Part shown: piece by piece, positions 1 to 8,930 of the stretch
How the letters are laid out: every line of letters begins with the position of its first letter
How positions within the stretch are numbered: the first letter of the stretch is position 1
Assembly: GCA_035571875.1 (NCBI GenBank)
Contig: DATNBR010000090.1
Location: forward strand, 1 to 64,000
From: Parafrigoribacterium_A sp035571875
GTDB lineage: Bacteria > Actinomycetota > Actinomycetes > Actinomycetales > Microbacteriaceae
Length of the DNA: 64,000 nt
Reading direction: 5' to 3'
The notes under the pieces: generated by a model
Databases searched by the model: none
Seen by the model: the letters and a program-made list of their open reading frames with translations, nothing else
What the model was told of the DNA's origin: nothing
Position numbers and translations under genes: made by a program

Positions 1-2
1 TC

Positions 3-1778
3 CTCGGGCTGCGAAACCTGACGATCATCGGCGACGCGATCGACAACATCAAGGCCAACAGGGGAATTGACGTCGACCTCGAGGCGCTGCCGCTCGACGA
101 CCAGGCCACCTACGAGCTGTTGGGCCGCGGTGAGACGCTCGGCGTCTTCCAGCTCGACGGCGGTCCGATGCGCGACCTGCTGCGCCGCATGCAGCCGACC
201 GGGTTCGAAGACATCATCGCCGTCATCGCGCTGTACCGGCCCGGCCCGATGGGCATGAACTCACACACCAACTACGCACTGCGCAAGAACGGCCTGCAGA
301 AGATCGAGGCGATCCATCCGGAACTCGAAGAACCACTGCGAGAGAGCCTCGGCATCACCTATGGCCTCATCGTCTACCAGGAGCAGGTGATGTCGGTCGC
401 CCAGAAGGTTGCCGGATTCACGCTCGGGCAGGCCGACGTGCTACGGCGCGCCATGGGCAAGAAGAAGAAGTCTGAGCTGGATAAGCAGTACGAAGGCTTC
501 GAGGCCGGCATGAAGGCGAACGGCTACAGCGCGCAGGCCGTCAAGGTGCTGTGGGACACCCTCATGCCGTTCGCCGACTACGCGTTCAACAAGGCACACA
601 GCGCCGGCTACGGCGTGCTGAGCTACTGGACTGCGTACCTCAAGGCGAATCATCCGGCCGAGTACATGGCGGCGCTCCTGACGAGTGTCGGCGATTCGAA
701 GGACAAACTGGCCCTCTACCTCAGCGAGTGCAGGCGAATGGGCATCCACGTGTTGCCCCCGGATGTCAACGAGTCGAGCGGAGACTTCACGGCGGTCGGC
801 GGCGACATCCGATTCGGTCTCGGGGCGGTGCGCAACGTCGGTGCGAACGTCGTCGAGGCGATTCGACTGAGCCGCGAGGAAAAGGGACGGTTCACCTCCT
901 TCCACGACTTCCTGCGTAAGGTGCCGATCCAGGTCGCGAATAAGCGCACCGTGGAGTCGCTCATCAAGGCCGGAGCATTCGACCAGATGGAGGGCACGCG
1001 GCGCGCGCTGCTGGAGATCCACGAAGACGCGGTCGAGTCTGCGGTGAGCCTCAAACGCAACGAGGCCAACGGCCAGGTCGATCTCTTCGGCGGAATCTTC
1101 GAGTTCGAAGAGGAGGGGGAGAAGATCCCCGAGCGCCCGGAGTGGGCGAAGCGAGACAAACTCGCGTTTGAGCGCGAGATGCTGGGACTCTACGTCTCCG
1201 ACCATCCGCTCGCCGGGCTCGAGACGCAACTCGCGAAACACGCGAGCGCCACCATCTCAGACGTGCTCGCCGGGGAGGTGGCTCAAGATGGCGACACCGT
1301 GACGATCGCGGGCCTCATCACGGGTGTGCAGCACCGCACCGCCCGCAGCTCCGGCAATCAGTACGGCATGATCACCGTCGAGGACTTCGGCGCCGAGGTG
1401 ACGGTGATGTTCATGGGCAAGACGTACCAGGAATTCTCACCCGCGCTGACCAATGACTCGGTCGTGGTCGTGCGTGGGCGAGTGAGTGTGCGCGACGACG
1501 GCATGAACCTGCACGCGGTCAGCATGTTCACGCCGGATCTCGGACAGAGTCTCGGATCGGGTCCGCTGATGATCTCCATGCCGGAGCTTCGGGCGACGAC
1601 CGAGGTGGTCACCTCGCTCAACGACGTGCTGATCCGCCACTCCGGTGATACGGAGGTACGCCTCAAACTGGTCAAGGGGGAGTCGGCGCGGATGTTCGAG
1701 ATCCCGTACCCGGTCAAGGTGAGCGCCGATCTCTACGGCGAGCTGAAGTCCCTACTCGGACCGGCCTGTCTGGGCTGA
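3..1778 (+). CDS. dnaE: DNA polymerase III alpha subunit, C-terminal part (5' truncated by window edge)
   Basis: Catalytic subunit of the replicative DNA polymerase. The reading frame is open from base 3, so about 591 C-terminal residues of a protein normally near 1,150-1,180 aa are present. Visible family features are the FQLDG and ALYRPGPM segments of the palm/fingers region, the LRRAMGKKK segment, and FNKAHSAGYGVLSYWTAYLK in the beta-binding/HhH region. An OB-fold domain follows (around TVTIAGLITGVQHR). The stop is at 1776-1778. The gene converges on a flavin reductase 21 bp away and no terminator is obvious between them. The assignment is secure; only the 5' end is missing. Confidence 0.97.
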   Translation, partial: LGLRNLTIIGDAIDNIKANRGIDVDLEALPLDDQATYELLGRGETLGVFQLDGGPMRDLLRRMQPTGFEDIIAVIALYRPGPMGMNSHTNYALRKNGLQKIEAIHPELEEPLRESLGITYGLIVYQEQVMSVAQKVAGFTLGQADVLRRAMGKKKKSELDKQYEGFEAGMKANGYSAQAVKVLWDTLMPFADYAFNKAHSAGYGVLSYWTAYLKANHPAEYMAALLTSVGDSKDKLALYLSECRRMGIHVLPPDVNESSGDFTAVGGDIRFGLGAVRNVGANVVEAIRLSREEKGRFTSFHDFLRKVPIQVANKRTVESLIKAGAFDQMEGTRRALLEIHEDAVESAVSLKRNEANGQVDLFGGIFEFEEEGEKIPERPEWAKRDKLAFEREMLGLYVSDHPLAGLETQLAKHASATISDVLAGEVAQDGDTVTIAGLITGVQHRTARSSGNQYGMITVEDFGAEVTVMFMGKTYQEFSPALTNDSVVVVRGRVSVRDDGMNLHAVSMFTPDLGQSLGSGPLMISMPELRATTEVVTSLNDVLIRHSGDTEVRLKLVKGESARMFEIPYPVKVSADLYGELKSLLGPACLG

Positions 1779-1799
1779 GCCGCGTGCCGATGCGGGTGG

Positions 1800-2315
1800 T
1801 CAGACCGGCTCGCCCGGCCGACGGTAGGTGCGCTCGTGGTAGAGCAGAGCCTCGTCGGGCTCGCCGACCCCGCCCTCTTCGATCTGCACGACGATGACGG
1901 CGTTGTTCGCGACCGGCAGCCGCTCCACGATGCGGCCGATCATCCAGGCGGTGACGCCCTTCAGCATCGGCAGGCCGTGCGGGCCGGCGATCCAGTGGTC
2001 TCCCACAAAGCGAAGCTCGTGATCGCCCGAGAGCTTGTCGGCGAGGTCGCGGTTGCGCGCCCCCAGGGTCTGGATCGCCACGTAGTCGGTACCTTCGATC
2101 GCCGGCCAGGCGCTGGCGATCCTCGCCATGTTGAAGGTCGCGAGCGGTGGCACCGCTGCGAGCGAGGCGAGCGATGTCGCCGTGAACCCCACCGGTGTGC
2201 CCTCGGGAGTGAGGGCCGTGATGGCAACGACGCCGGCGGCGTGGCGGCGGAAGACGTGTTTGAAGGCCGAGATGTCATCCGGCTCTTCGGGTGGCAGGAA
2301 TGCTGAACTCTGCAT
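1800..2315 (-). CDS. Flavin reductase-like FMN-binding protein
   Basis: About 171 aa. Matches the flavin reductase domain family: the N-terminus FKHVFRRHAAGVVAITA, then PVGFTATSLASLAAVPPLATFNM, is the typical FMN-binding split-barrel opening, followed by ARNRDLADKLSG. Such proteins reduce FMN/FAD with NAD(P)H and often feed a separate monooxygenase; no partner oxygenase is adjacent. I chose the start at 2315 (MQSSAF) because an AGAGAG stretch lies 11 bases upstream. An in-frame ATG at 2324 lies too close to that stretch but cannot be excluded. Transcribed divergently from hisD. The substrate is unknown. Confidence 0.85.
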   Translation of the reverse strand: MQSSAFLPPEEPDDISAFKHVFRRHAAGVVAITALTPEGTPVGFTATSLASLAAVPPLATFNMARIASAWPAIEGTDYVAIQTLGARNRDLADKLSGDHELRFVGDHWIAGPHGLPMLKGVTAWMIGRIVERLPVANNAVIVVQIEEGGVGEPDEALLYHERTYRRPGEPV

Positions 2316-2424
2316 GTCGCGCATAACTCTCTGATGAAGCCGAAGATTCCCCGGTGCCGCATCGACGCACCACGTGGTACCGCCGCGGAGCGAAGGCCGC
2401 GGCAACAACTAAGGTGGAATCGCC

Positions 2425-3735
2425 ATGATGCAGACCATTGACCTTCGAGGCCTCAAGCCTACTCGCGCGGAACTGCTCGCCCTCGTTCCACGGGCGCAGA
2501 CGGATGTTGCTGCCGCCACCGAGATCGCCTCCGGCCTGATCGCGGATGTCCGCAGCCGCGGAGAGGCCGCGCTCGTCGAGCAGGCGGTTCGCCTCGATGG
2601 CGTGCGCCCCCCGCACATCCGGGTCGCCGCCTCCGAGATCGCCGCGGCGGTCGACGCGCTCCTGCCCGAGGTGCGTTCAGCCCTCGAAGAGGCGATCGAC
2701 CGGGTGCGTCAAGCCACGAGCGCGCAGCTGCCGGTGGGTTCGGTCACGACGCTCGGCACGGGCGCCGAGGTCATCCAGCGCTGGAGTCCCGTGCGCCGGG
2801 TCGGCTTCTACGTCCCGGGCGGCAAGGCCGTGTATCCCTCGAGCGTGGTCATGAATGTTGTCCCGGCGCAGGTCGCCGGCGTGGCATCCATCGCACTCGC
2901 CTCGCCCGCCCAGAAGCACTTCGGTGGCTCGATCCATCCGACCATTCTCGGCGCGGCCGGGCTTCTCGGCATCGACGAGGTGTACGCCATGGGCGGCGCC
3001 GGCGCGATCGGCGCGTTCGCCTACGGCGTTCCGTCGATCGAGCTCGATCCCGTGCAGGTCATCACGGGGCCGGGCAACGTCTTCGTTGCGGCGGCGAAGC
3101 GGCTCGTGCGCGGGCAGGTGGGCATCGACGCCGAGGCCGGGCCGACCGAGATCCTGGTGATCGCCGACTCGACCGCCGACCCGTTTCTCGTCGCGAGCGA
3201 CCTCATCAGCCAAGCGGAGCACGACGAGCTGGCGTCCGCGGTCCTCGTCACCGATTCTGCCGACCTCGCGGCCGGCGTTCGCGCCGAACTCGACCGGATC
3301 GCGCCCGAGGCCAGTCACCGCGAGCGCGTGGGGGAGGCGCTCTCTGGTCAGCAGTCCGCGATCGTTCTCGTCGACGACCTGGATGCCGCAATCGCCTTCA
3401 GCAATGCCTACGGAGCGGAGCACCTCGAAATCCAGACGACCGACCCGGATGCCGTGCTCGAACGTATCGAGAACGCCGGTGCCATTTTTCTCGGAGACAA
3501 TTCGCCGGTGAGCCTCGGTGACTACCTCGCAGGGTCAAACCACGTGTTGCCGACCGGCGGGCAGGCGCGCTTCTCCGCGGGCCTCGGAGCGTACACCTTC
3601 CTGCGTTCCCAGCAGGTCATCCGTTACGACCGCGGCGCCCTGGCCGAGGTCGAGGCCCGGATCGTCGCACTGGCCACCGCCGAGGATCTTCCCGCCCACG
3701 CGGCCGCCATCACGGCGCGGTTCACCGAGCGGTAA
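2425..3735 (+). CDS. hisD: Histidinol dehydrogenase
   Basis: 436 aa, normal length for HisD. Oxidises L-histidinol to histidine in two NAD-dependent steps, the end of histidine biosynthesis. The sequence shows VRRVGFYVPGGKAVYPSSV (about 123-141), the ITGPGNVFVAAAKR segment, GIDAEAGPTEILVIAD, and the zinc/catalytic QAEHDE motif at about 263-268 (His266), plus GAEHLEI near the C-terminus. The start has AAGGTGG eight bases upstream. No other his gene is in the window, so the pathway is split. The next gene, nrdR, lies 47 bp downstream on the same strand. Confidence 0.97.
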   Translation: MMQTIDLRGLKPTRAELLALVPRAQTDVAAATEIASGLIADVRSRGEAALVEQAVRLDGVRPPHIRVAASEIAAAVDALLPEVRSALEEAIDRVRQATSAQLPVGSVTTLGTGAEVIQRWSPVRRVGFYVPGGKAVYPSSVVMNVVPAQVAGVASIALASPAQKHFGGSIHPTILGAAGLLGIDEVYAMGGAGAIGAFAYGVPSIELDPVQVITGPGNVFVAAAKRLVRGQVGIDAEAGPTEILVIADSTADPFLVASDLISQAEHDELASAVLVTDSADLAAGVRAELDRIAPEASHRERVGEALSGQQSAIVLVDDLDAAIAFSNAYGAEHLEIQTTDPDAVLERIENAGAIFLGDNSPVSLGDYLAGSNHVLPTGGQARFSAGLGAYTFLRSQQVIRYDRGALAEVEARIVALATAEDLPAHAAAITARFTER

Positions 3736-3782
3736 CGAGCGCGTCGGGCTTTCCCGTCGCCGTGTCGTATCGTTGAGCCACT

Positions 3783-4256
3783 ATGTTCTGCCCTTTCTGC
3801 CGGCACCCGGATTCCCGCGTCATCGACTCGCGCACGAGTGACGACGGGTTGTCCATCCGTCGACGCAGGCAATGTCCGGAGTGCGGACGGCGATTCAGCA
3901 CCACCGAGACCGCGAGCCTGAACGTGGTCAAGCGCAACGGCGTGCTCGAGCCCTTCAGTCGCGAGAAGATCGTCTCCGGCGTGCGCAAGGCATGCCAGGG
4001 CAGGCCGGTGACCGATGCCGACCTCGCCGTGCTCGCACAGCGCGTGGAGGAGACGATTCGGGCGACGGGTGCGTCGCAGGTGGACGCGAACGACATCGGC
4101 CTCGCGATCCTCGCGCCACTGCGCGAACTCGATGAGGTGGCGTACCTGAGATTCGCCAGCGTCTACCAGGGATTCGATTCACTCGAGGACTTCGAGTCCG
4201 CGATCTCGCAGCTGCGCATCGAGCACGAAGCGGAGACCGGCGAGACCGAAGGCTAA
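3783..4256 (+). CDS. nrdR: Transcriptional repressor NrdR
   Basis: 157 aa, the typical size. The N-terminal zinc ribbon has Cys3, Cys6, Cys31 and Cys34 (CPFC...CPEC). It is followed by RRFSTTE and an ATP-cone domain (VVKRNGVLEPFSREKI onward) that senses ATP/dATP. NrdR represses ribonucleotide reductase genes by binding NrdR boxes. No nrd genes are in the window, so its targets lie elsewhere. It sits between hisD and pyrD, with 47 bp and 33 bp gaps, possibly in the same transcript. Confidence 0.97.
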   Translation: MFCPFCRHPDSRVIDSRTSDDGLSIRRRRQCPECGRRFSTTETASLNVVKRNGVLEPFSREKIVSGVRKACQGRPVTDADLAVLAQRVEETIRATGASQVDANDIGLAILAPLRELDEVAYLRFASVYQGFDSLEDFESAISQLRIEHEAETGETEG

Positions 4257-4289
4257 GCGCCCCTCGACTGCCGCTACTCTGGCTACGGC

Positions 4290-5327
4290 ATGTATCGCAT
4301 CCTCTTCTCACTCTTCCTGTCCAGGCTCGACCCAGAGACGGCGCATCATCTCGCCTTCGTGGTGATCAGGTGGCTCCCGCGGCTCGGCGTGGGCGCGCTC
4401 GCGCGGCTCATGACCCGCCCACACGCCTCCCTGGGTGTCGATGCGCTCGGCCTGCACTTCGACTCGCCGTTCGGCGTCGCTGCAGGCTTCGACAAGGACG
4501 GAGACGCGGTGCGCGGCCTCTGGCAGCTCGGCTTCGGCCACGTCGAGGTCGGCACGATCACGGCGCGGGCTCAACCCGGCAACCCGCGTCCGCGGCTGTT
4601 CAGACTGATCGGCGATCGTGCCGTCATCAACCGGATGGGTTTCAACAACCGAGGCGCGCACGACGCGGCACCGAGACTGCGCGCCCTCGCCGCGCGGTCC
4701 AGAAGGCCGGTCATCGGCGTCAACATCGGCAAGAGCCGGGTCGTCGATGTCGCGGATGCGGTGGACGACTACCTGCAGAGCACGGCACTTCTCGCCGCCT
4801 CGGCCGACTACCTCGCGGTCAACGTGAGTTCACCCAACACTCCGGGACTCCGCGGACTCCAAGCCACCGAGCGGCTCACTCCGCTGTTGACCGCCGTGCG
4901 CGACGCCGCGGGCGCGACGCCGGTTCTCGTCAAGATCGCGCCGGATCTCGATGACGGCGAGATCGTGGCCATCGCCCGGCTCGCGGTGGGCCTCGGGCTC
5001 GCCGGCATCATCGCGACCAACACGACGATCTCTCGCGAAGGGCTGACCGCATCCGCCGACTCGGTGCTTGCCCTCGGCGAGGGCGGGCTCTCCGGCGCCC
5101 CGCTGGCGAAGCGATCGCTCGACGTGCTGCGGCTCGTTCGCGGCGTCGTGCCACCCGAGTTCTGTGTGATCTCGGTCGGGGGAGTGGACTCGAGCGACGA
5201 CGTCATCGAGCGACTCGACAGCGGGGCTACTCTCGTGCAGGGCTACACCGCGTTCCTGTACCGCGGGCCGTTCTGGGCGTGGAACATCAACCGCGGGCTA
5301 CGCACGCGGGCACGCCGAGCAGGCTGA
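4290..5327 (+). CDS. pyrD: Dihydroorotate dehydrogenase (quinone), class 2
   Basis: 345 aa. Oxidises dihydroorotate to orotate in pyrimidine biosynthesis and passes electrons to the quinone pool. The N-terminal amphipathic segment (MYRILFSLFLSRLDPETAH) is the membrane-association extension of class 2 enzymes. FGVAAGFDKDG, the NRMGFNN segment (114-120) and NVSSPNTPGLRGLQ (178-191, containing the catalytic serine) are diagnostic. VQGYTAFLYRGP near the C-terminus binds FMN phosphate. It converges on the DUF3043 gene with a 24-bp gap. Confidence 0.97.
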   Translation: MYRILFSLFLSRLDPETAHHLAFVVIRWLPRLGVGALARLMTRPHASLGVDALGLHFDSPFGVAAGFDKDGDAVRGLWQLGFGHVEVGTITARAQPGNPRPRLFRLIGDRAVINRMGFNNRGAHDAAPRLRALAARSRRPVIGVNIGKSRVVDVADAVDDYLQSTALLAASADYLAVNVSSPNTPGLRGLQATERLTPLLTAVRDAAGATPVLVKIAPDLDDGEIVAIARLAVGLGLAGIIATNTTISREGLTASADSVLALGEGGLSGAPLAKRSLDVLRLVRGVVPPEFCVISVGGVDSSDDVIERLDSGATLVQGYTAFLYRGPFWAWNINRGLRTRARRAG

Positions 5328-5351
5328 ACGCGCCCGAGCGGAGCAGACCCC

Positions 5352-5936
5352 TCAGGCGGGGAAGTGGCCGCGCTTCACCTGCGGCTTCGGCAGCCGCATG
5401 AGTCGCATCTGCATCGCGCGCATGGCCGCATACCAGCGATTGCCGCGCTGAATGCGGTCCTCGCCGAACTTTGCGCGCAACTTGCGATTGACCATGAAGC
5501 CCACGAAGAGGCAGTCCGCGACGGCGATGAGGAAGAAGCCCCACAGCGCGAAGAATGACACGAGCTGGAACAGCGCGCTGTCGACGAAGCTCAGGATGAT
5601 GATGACGAACAGAATCGGAATCATCACCTCGCCGACGCTGAACCTCGCGTCTACGTAGTCACGGATGTAGCGCCGTTGCGGACCTTTGTCGCGCACGGCG
5701 AGATACTTCTCCTCGCCGTTGGCCATGCCGACGCGTGCCCTCTCGCGCGCCTCGGCCATCCGAGCCCTCGCCGCCTTGTTGCCGGCGCGGCGGTCTCCTG
5801 ACACGAGCGGACGCTGGTTCGCGGCCTCACGTTCCTTGCGGGTCGGGGTGGGTCGACCCTTTCCCGCGCTGATGCTGTCGGTATTGAGTTCGTACTCGAC
5901 GGCGTCGTCGCGCTTGCTCGGCGTTGGCTTGGCCAC
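5352..5936 (-). CDS. DUF3043 family membrane protein
   Basis: 194 aa from a GTG start at 5936, chosen because AAGGGA lies just upstream and the start matches the MAKPTPSKRD-type N-terminus expected here. The first 90 residues are very basic and polar (RPTPTRKEREAANQRPLV, then RRAGNKAARARMAEARERARVGMANG). Two hydrophobic segments follow (VMIPILFVIIILSFVDSALFQ and FFALWGFFLIAVADCLFVG) and then a basic C-terminal tail. DUF3043 proteins are actinobacterial, with no established function. The two membrane segments and basic ends are seen directly; any role in the envelope would be a guess. Confidence 0.8.
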   Translation of the reverse strand: MAKPTPSKRDDAVEYELNTDSISAGKGRPTPTRKEREAANQRPLVSGDRRAGNKAARARMAEARERARVGMANGEEKYLAVRDKGPQRRYIRDYVDARFSVGEVMIPILFVIIILSFVDSALFQLVSFFALWGFFLIAVADCLFVGFMVNRKLRAKFGEDRIQRGNRWYAAMRAMQMRLMRLPKPQVKRGHFPA

Positions 5937-5976
5937 AATGGTCCCTTGCAGTAGATGTCTGCTTAAGATTACCTCC

Positions 5977-7380
5977 ATGACTTCAACGCAATCCACACGC
6001 TCGGATCTGCTTCAGGCGCTGCGCGACGCGGTGCAGGCCGGGTTCCCCGCGGCGGTAGCAGACCTGTCGCGCCTCGTGCGCATCCCCTCGGTCTCCTGGG
6101 ATGCGTTCGACCCGCGACACGTCGCCGAGAGCGCGGATGCCGTGGCCGGCCTCGTGCGCGAGCTGGGCGTCTTCGAGGAGGTCGCCGTCTCTCGCGCCGC
6201 GATCGGGGACTCCGACCAGCTCGGCCAGCCGGCCGTGCTAGCCACGCGACGTGCTCGGGGCGGCAAGCCCACCATCCTGCTCTACGCCCACCACGACGTG
6301 CAGCCGCCCGGTGCGGACGAGGACTGGGACTCCCTGCCGTTCGAGCCGACGGCGCGCGGCGACCGTCTGTACGGGCGCGGTGCCGCGGATGACAAGGCGG
6401 GGGTCGTGGCGCACATCGCGGCCATTCGCGCCTTCATCGAGACCGTCGGCGAGGACTTCGAGCTCGGCCTCGCCCTGTTCATCGAGGGAGAGGAAGAGTT
6501 CGGCTCGAACTCGTTCACGAACTTCCTGTCGGAGCACCGGGAACAACTCGCCGCCGACGTGATCGTCGTCGCCGACTCCGACAATTGGGACACCGAGACG
6601 CCCGCGCTCACCGTGGGACTCCGCGGCAACGTGACATTCAAGCTCACCGTGCGCACGCTCGCCCACGCGTCGCACTCCGGCATGTTCGGGGGAGCGGTGC
6701 CGGATGCCATGCTCGCGACGGTGAGGCTGCTCGCGACCCTGCACGCCGAGGACGGCTCGGTCGCCGTCGCCGGACTGACCTCCGCCGAGGTCGAGACGCC
6801 CGACTACGACGAGTCGCGACTGCGGGAGGAGGCGGCGCTCGTCGACGGCGTCACCTCCATCGGCAGCGGCAGCATCCTCGGCCGAATCTGGTCGAAGCCG
6901 GCGATCACGGTCACCGGCATCGACGCGCCGAGCGTGGCGAACGCTTCGAACACGCTGATACCCGCTGTCTCGGTGCGCATCAGCGCCCGCATCGCGCCCG
7001 GGCAGGATGCCGATGAGGCCTTTGTCGCGATCGAGCGGCACCTGAGGGCTCACGCCCCCTTCGGTGCCCAGGTGGAGATCAGCGATGTCAATCAGGGCAA
7101 CGGCTTCTCGGTCGACACGAGCGGCTGGGCTGTCGCCGAGGTCGAGACGGCCATGGCGGATGCCTGGGGCGTTGCCCCGGTCGAAATGGGCATTGGCGGG
7201 TCCATCCCCTTCATTGCCGATCTGGTGCAGCTGTTTCCCGAGGCACAGATCCTCGTCACCGGGGTCGAGGATCCGGATTCCCGGGCGCACAGCCCCAACG
7301 AGTCGCTGCACCTCGGCGTGTTCCACCGGGCGATTCTCACCGAAGCCGTGCTCCTCGCGCGCCTGACCGAACGCGCCTGA
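5977..7380 (+). CDS. M20 family metallopeptidase (dipeptidase)
   Basis: 467 aa. Zinc-dependent di/aminopeptidase of the M20 family. The metal-binding sequence is plain: LLYAHHDVQPPG, YGRGAADDKAG, then the catalytic glutamate pair in FIEGEEEFGS, and a lid/dimerisation domain after LTVRTLAHASHSGMFGG. The start at 5977 follows ACCTCC and gives the normal MTSTQSTRSDLLQALR N-terminus; the frame is open further upstream but overlaps the divergent gene. The last codons lie in a 14-bp tandem repeat, which also supplies the stop. The substrate is not predictable, and carnosinase-like dipeptidase is the nearest description. Confidence 0.92.
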   Translation: MTSTQSTRSDLLQALRDAVQAGFPAAVADLSRLVRIPSVSWDAFDPRHVAESADAVAGLVRELGVFEEVAVSRAAIGDSDQLGQPAVLATRRARGGKPTILLYAHHDVQPPGADEDWDSLPFEPTARGDRLYGRGAADDKAGVVAHIAAIRAFIETVGEDFELGLALFIEGEEEFGSNSFTNFLSEHREQLAADVIVVADSDNWDTETPALTVGLRGNVTFKLTVRTLAHASHSGMFGGAVPDAMLATVRLLATLHAEDGSVAVAGLTSAEVETPDYDESRLREEAALVDGVTSIGSGSILGRIWSKPAITVTGIDAPSVANASNTLIPAVSVRISARIAPGQDADEAFVAIERHLRAHAPFGAQVEISDVNQGNGFSVDTSGWAVAEVETAMADAWGVAPVEMGIGGSIPFIADLVQLFPEAQILVTGVEDPDSRAHSPNESLHLGVFHRAILTEAVLLARLTERA

Positions 7381-7400
7381 CCGAACGCGCCTGACCGAAC
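7359..7400. repeat. Three tandem copies of a 14-bp unit at the end of the M20 gene
   Basis: The unit GCGCCTGACCGAAC occurs three times head to tail (7359-7372, 7373-7386, 7387-7400). The stop codon of the M20 peptidase (7378-7380) falls in the second copy. Because 14 is not a multiple of three, a change in copy number would alter the C-terminal reading frame. Confidence 0.95.
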
Positions 7401-7518
7401 GCGGAGACGATGTCTCCTGAGCGCGCGCATTCTGCACGCAGCAATTTCGCCCGAGCCTGTTTAGACTGGGGCAGAGACTTTCGCCGCGGGGCCGACGATG
7501 ACATCAGAAGGAGTGGCC

Positions 7519-7881
7519 ATGACTGACACGACGACACTTGAGACCGCGACCGCCGCACACGGCGTCTCGCTGAGTGATGCTGCAGCGAGCAAGGTGCGCA
7601 GCCTGTACGAGCTCGAGGGCCGCGACGACCTGCGCCTGCGCGTGGCCGTGCAGCCCGGTGGCTGCTCCGGCCTCATTTACCAGCTCTACTTCGACGAGCG
7701 ACTGCTCGAAGGGGACGCGACCGTCGACTTCGACGGCGTCGAGGTCGTCGTCGACAAGATGAGCGTTCCGTACCTCGACGGTGCGACCATCGACTTCGAA
7801 GACACCATTCAGAAGCAGGGGTTCACGATCGACAACCCCAATGCCAGCGGCAGCTGCGCCTGCGGAGACTCCTTCCACTAG
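7519..7881 (+). CDS. erpA: A-type iron-sulfur cluster carrier (HesB/IscA/ErpA family)
   Basis: 120 aa. Carries and inserts Fe-S clusters into apoproteins. The three conserved cysteines are present: GGCSGLIYQL (first Cys) and CACGDSF at the C-terminus (two more). The start at 7519 is set by an AGAAGGAG ribosome-binding site. It lies just upstream of the cytochrome oxidase operon but is separated from it by a strong terminator. Actinobacteria usually have one such protein, often annotated ErpA or by the family name IscA; the symbol is therefore by family. Confidence 0.93.
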   Translation: MTDTTTLETATAAHGVSLSDAAASKVRSLYELEGRDDLRLRVAVQPGGCSGLIYQLYFDERLLEGDATVDFDGVEVVVDKMSVPYLDGATIDFEDTIQKQGFTIDNPNASGSCACGDSFH

Positions 7882-7909
7882 GAGTCGGTCGCACGGGGCT
7901 GCGACGAAA

Positions 7910-7939
7910 GGGGAATCGCCGAGGCGGTTCCCCTTTTTT
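7910..7939 (+). terminator. Rho-independent terminator after erpA
   Basis: A 10-bp perfect stem (7910-7919 with 7924-7933, GGGGAATCGC type) with a 4-base loop, followed by six T residues at 7934-7939. It separates the Fe-S carrier gene from the oxidase operon. Confidence 0.9.
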
Positions 7940-8045
7940 GGTGACGGAGCCGTTTTTCGGTCTGCGGTAGCGCGTCCTGCGGCTAGGCTGGGAGCAACAA
8001 ATAGACTGTGCTTCGTAACAGTCCGTGTCATCCGAGAGGTCACAG

Positions 8046-8924
8046 GTGCGTTCTTACCGCCGTCTTCGATGGGCCGCCGTCCCCATTGCCGCTCTACTGG
8101 TTGCGACAATGGCAGGCTGCACACAGGAGCAACTTAGAGGCTTTCTGCCGGGCACACCCGGCATCACCAACCACACCGATGGCATCACCGGTCTCTGGGT
8201 CACGTCGTGGCTTGTGCTGCTGATCGTCGGTGTGCTCACCTGGGGCCTCATCATCTGGGCGATCGTTGTCTACCGCCGCCGCAAGGGCCAGACAGGCCTT
8301 CCGGTGCAGCTGCGCTACAACATGCCGATCGAGATCTTCTACACGGTTGTGCCGCTCATCCTCATCATCGGTTTCTTCGCGTTCACCGCGAAGGAGCAGG
8401 CGTCCATCGAGACACCGACCAAGAACCCGGATGTTCAGATCGAGGTCTACGCCAAGCGCTGGGCCTGGGACTTCAACTATCTCAACGTGGGTCCGAAGAA
8501 GGAGGGCGTCTACTCCGCGGGAATCCAGGCGCAGGAGCTCGAGAAGGAGAAGTCGATCGACTACTCCCAGCTCAACACCCTCTACCTGCCGGTCAACAAG
8601 ACGGTCGAGATCAAGCTCGAGAGCCGCGATGTCGCGCACTCGTTCTGGGTCGTCGACTTCCTGTACAAGAAAGACAACATCCCCGGCAAGGACAACTACA
8701 TGTACTTCACTCCGACGAAGGTCGGAACGTACGCCGGTAAGTGCGCCGAGCTGTGTGGTGACTACCACTCGCTCATGCTCTTCGAGGTGAAGGTCGTGCC
8801 GCAGGACGAGTACGACGCGTACATCCAGAGCCAGGCCGACAAGGGCTTCACCGGCGCACTTGATGAGAAGTACGACACGAATTCGAACCAGCCTGACAAC
8901 AAAGCTCCGAAGAGCAACGAGTAG
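8046..8924 (+). CDS. ctaC: Cytochrome c oxidase subunit II (lipoprotein)
   Basis: 292 aa from the GTG at 8046, preceded by GAGAGG with a 6-base gap; the frame is open further upstream. Subunit II of the aa3 terminal oxidase takes electrons from the bc complex through its binuclear CuA centre. A signal peptide ends in a lipobox (ATMAGC), so the protein is probably lipid-anchored. Two membrane helices follow (WLVLLIVGVLTWGLIIWAIVVY and IFYTVVPLILIIGFFAF), then a periplasmic cupredoxin domain. The CuA ligands are visible in KCAELCGDYHSLM (two Cys, Glu, His, Met). First gene of the ctaC-ctaD-ctaF operon. Confidence 0.97.
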   Translation: MRSYRRLRWAAVPIAALLVATMAGCTQEQLRGFLPGTPGITNHTDGITGLWVTSWLVLLIVGVLTWGLIIWAIVVYRRRKGQTGLPVQLRYNMPIEIFYTVVPLILIIGFFAFTAKEQASIETPTKNPDVQIEVYAKRWAWDFNYLNVGPKKEGVYSAGIQAQELEKEKSIDYSQLNTLYLPVNKTVEIKLESRDVAHSFWVVDFLYKKDNIPGKDNYMYFTPTKVGTYAGKCAELCGDYHSLMLFEVKVVPQDEYDAYIQSQADKGFTGALDEKYDTNSNQPDNKAPKSNE

Positions 8925-8930
8925 GTCGCC

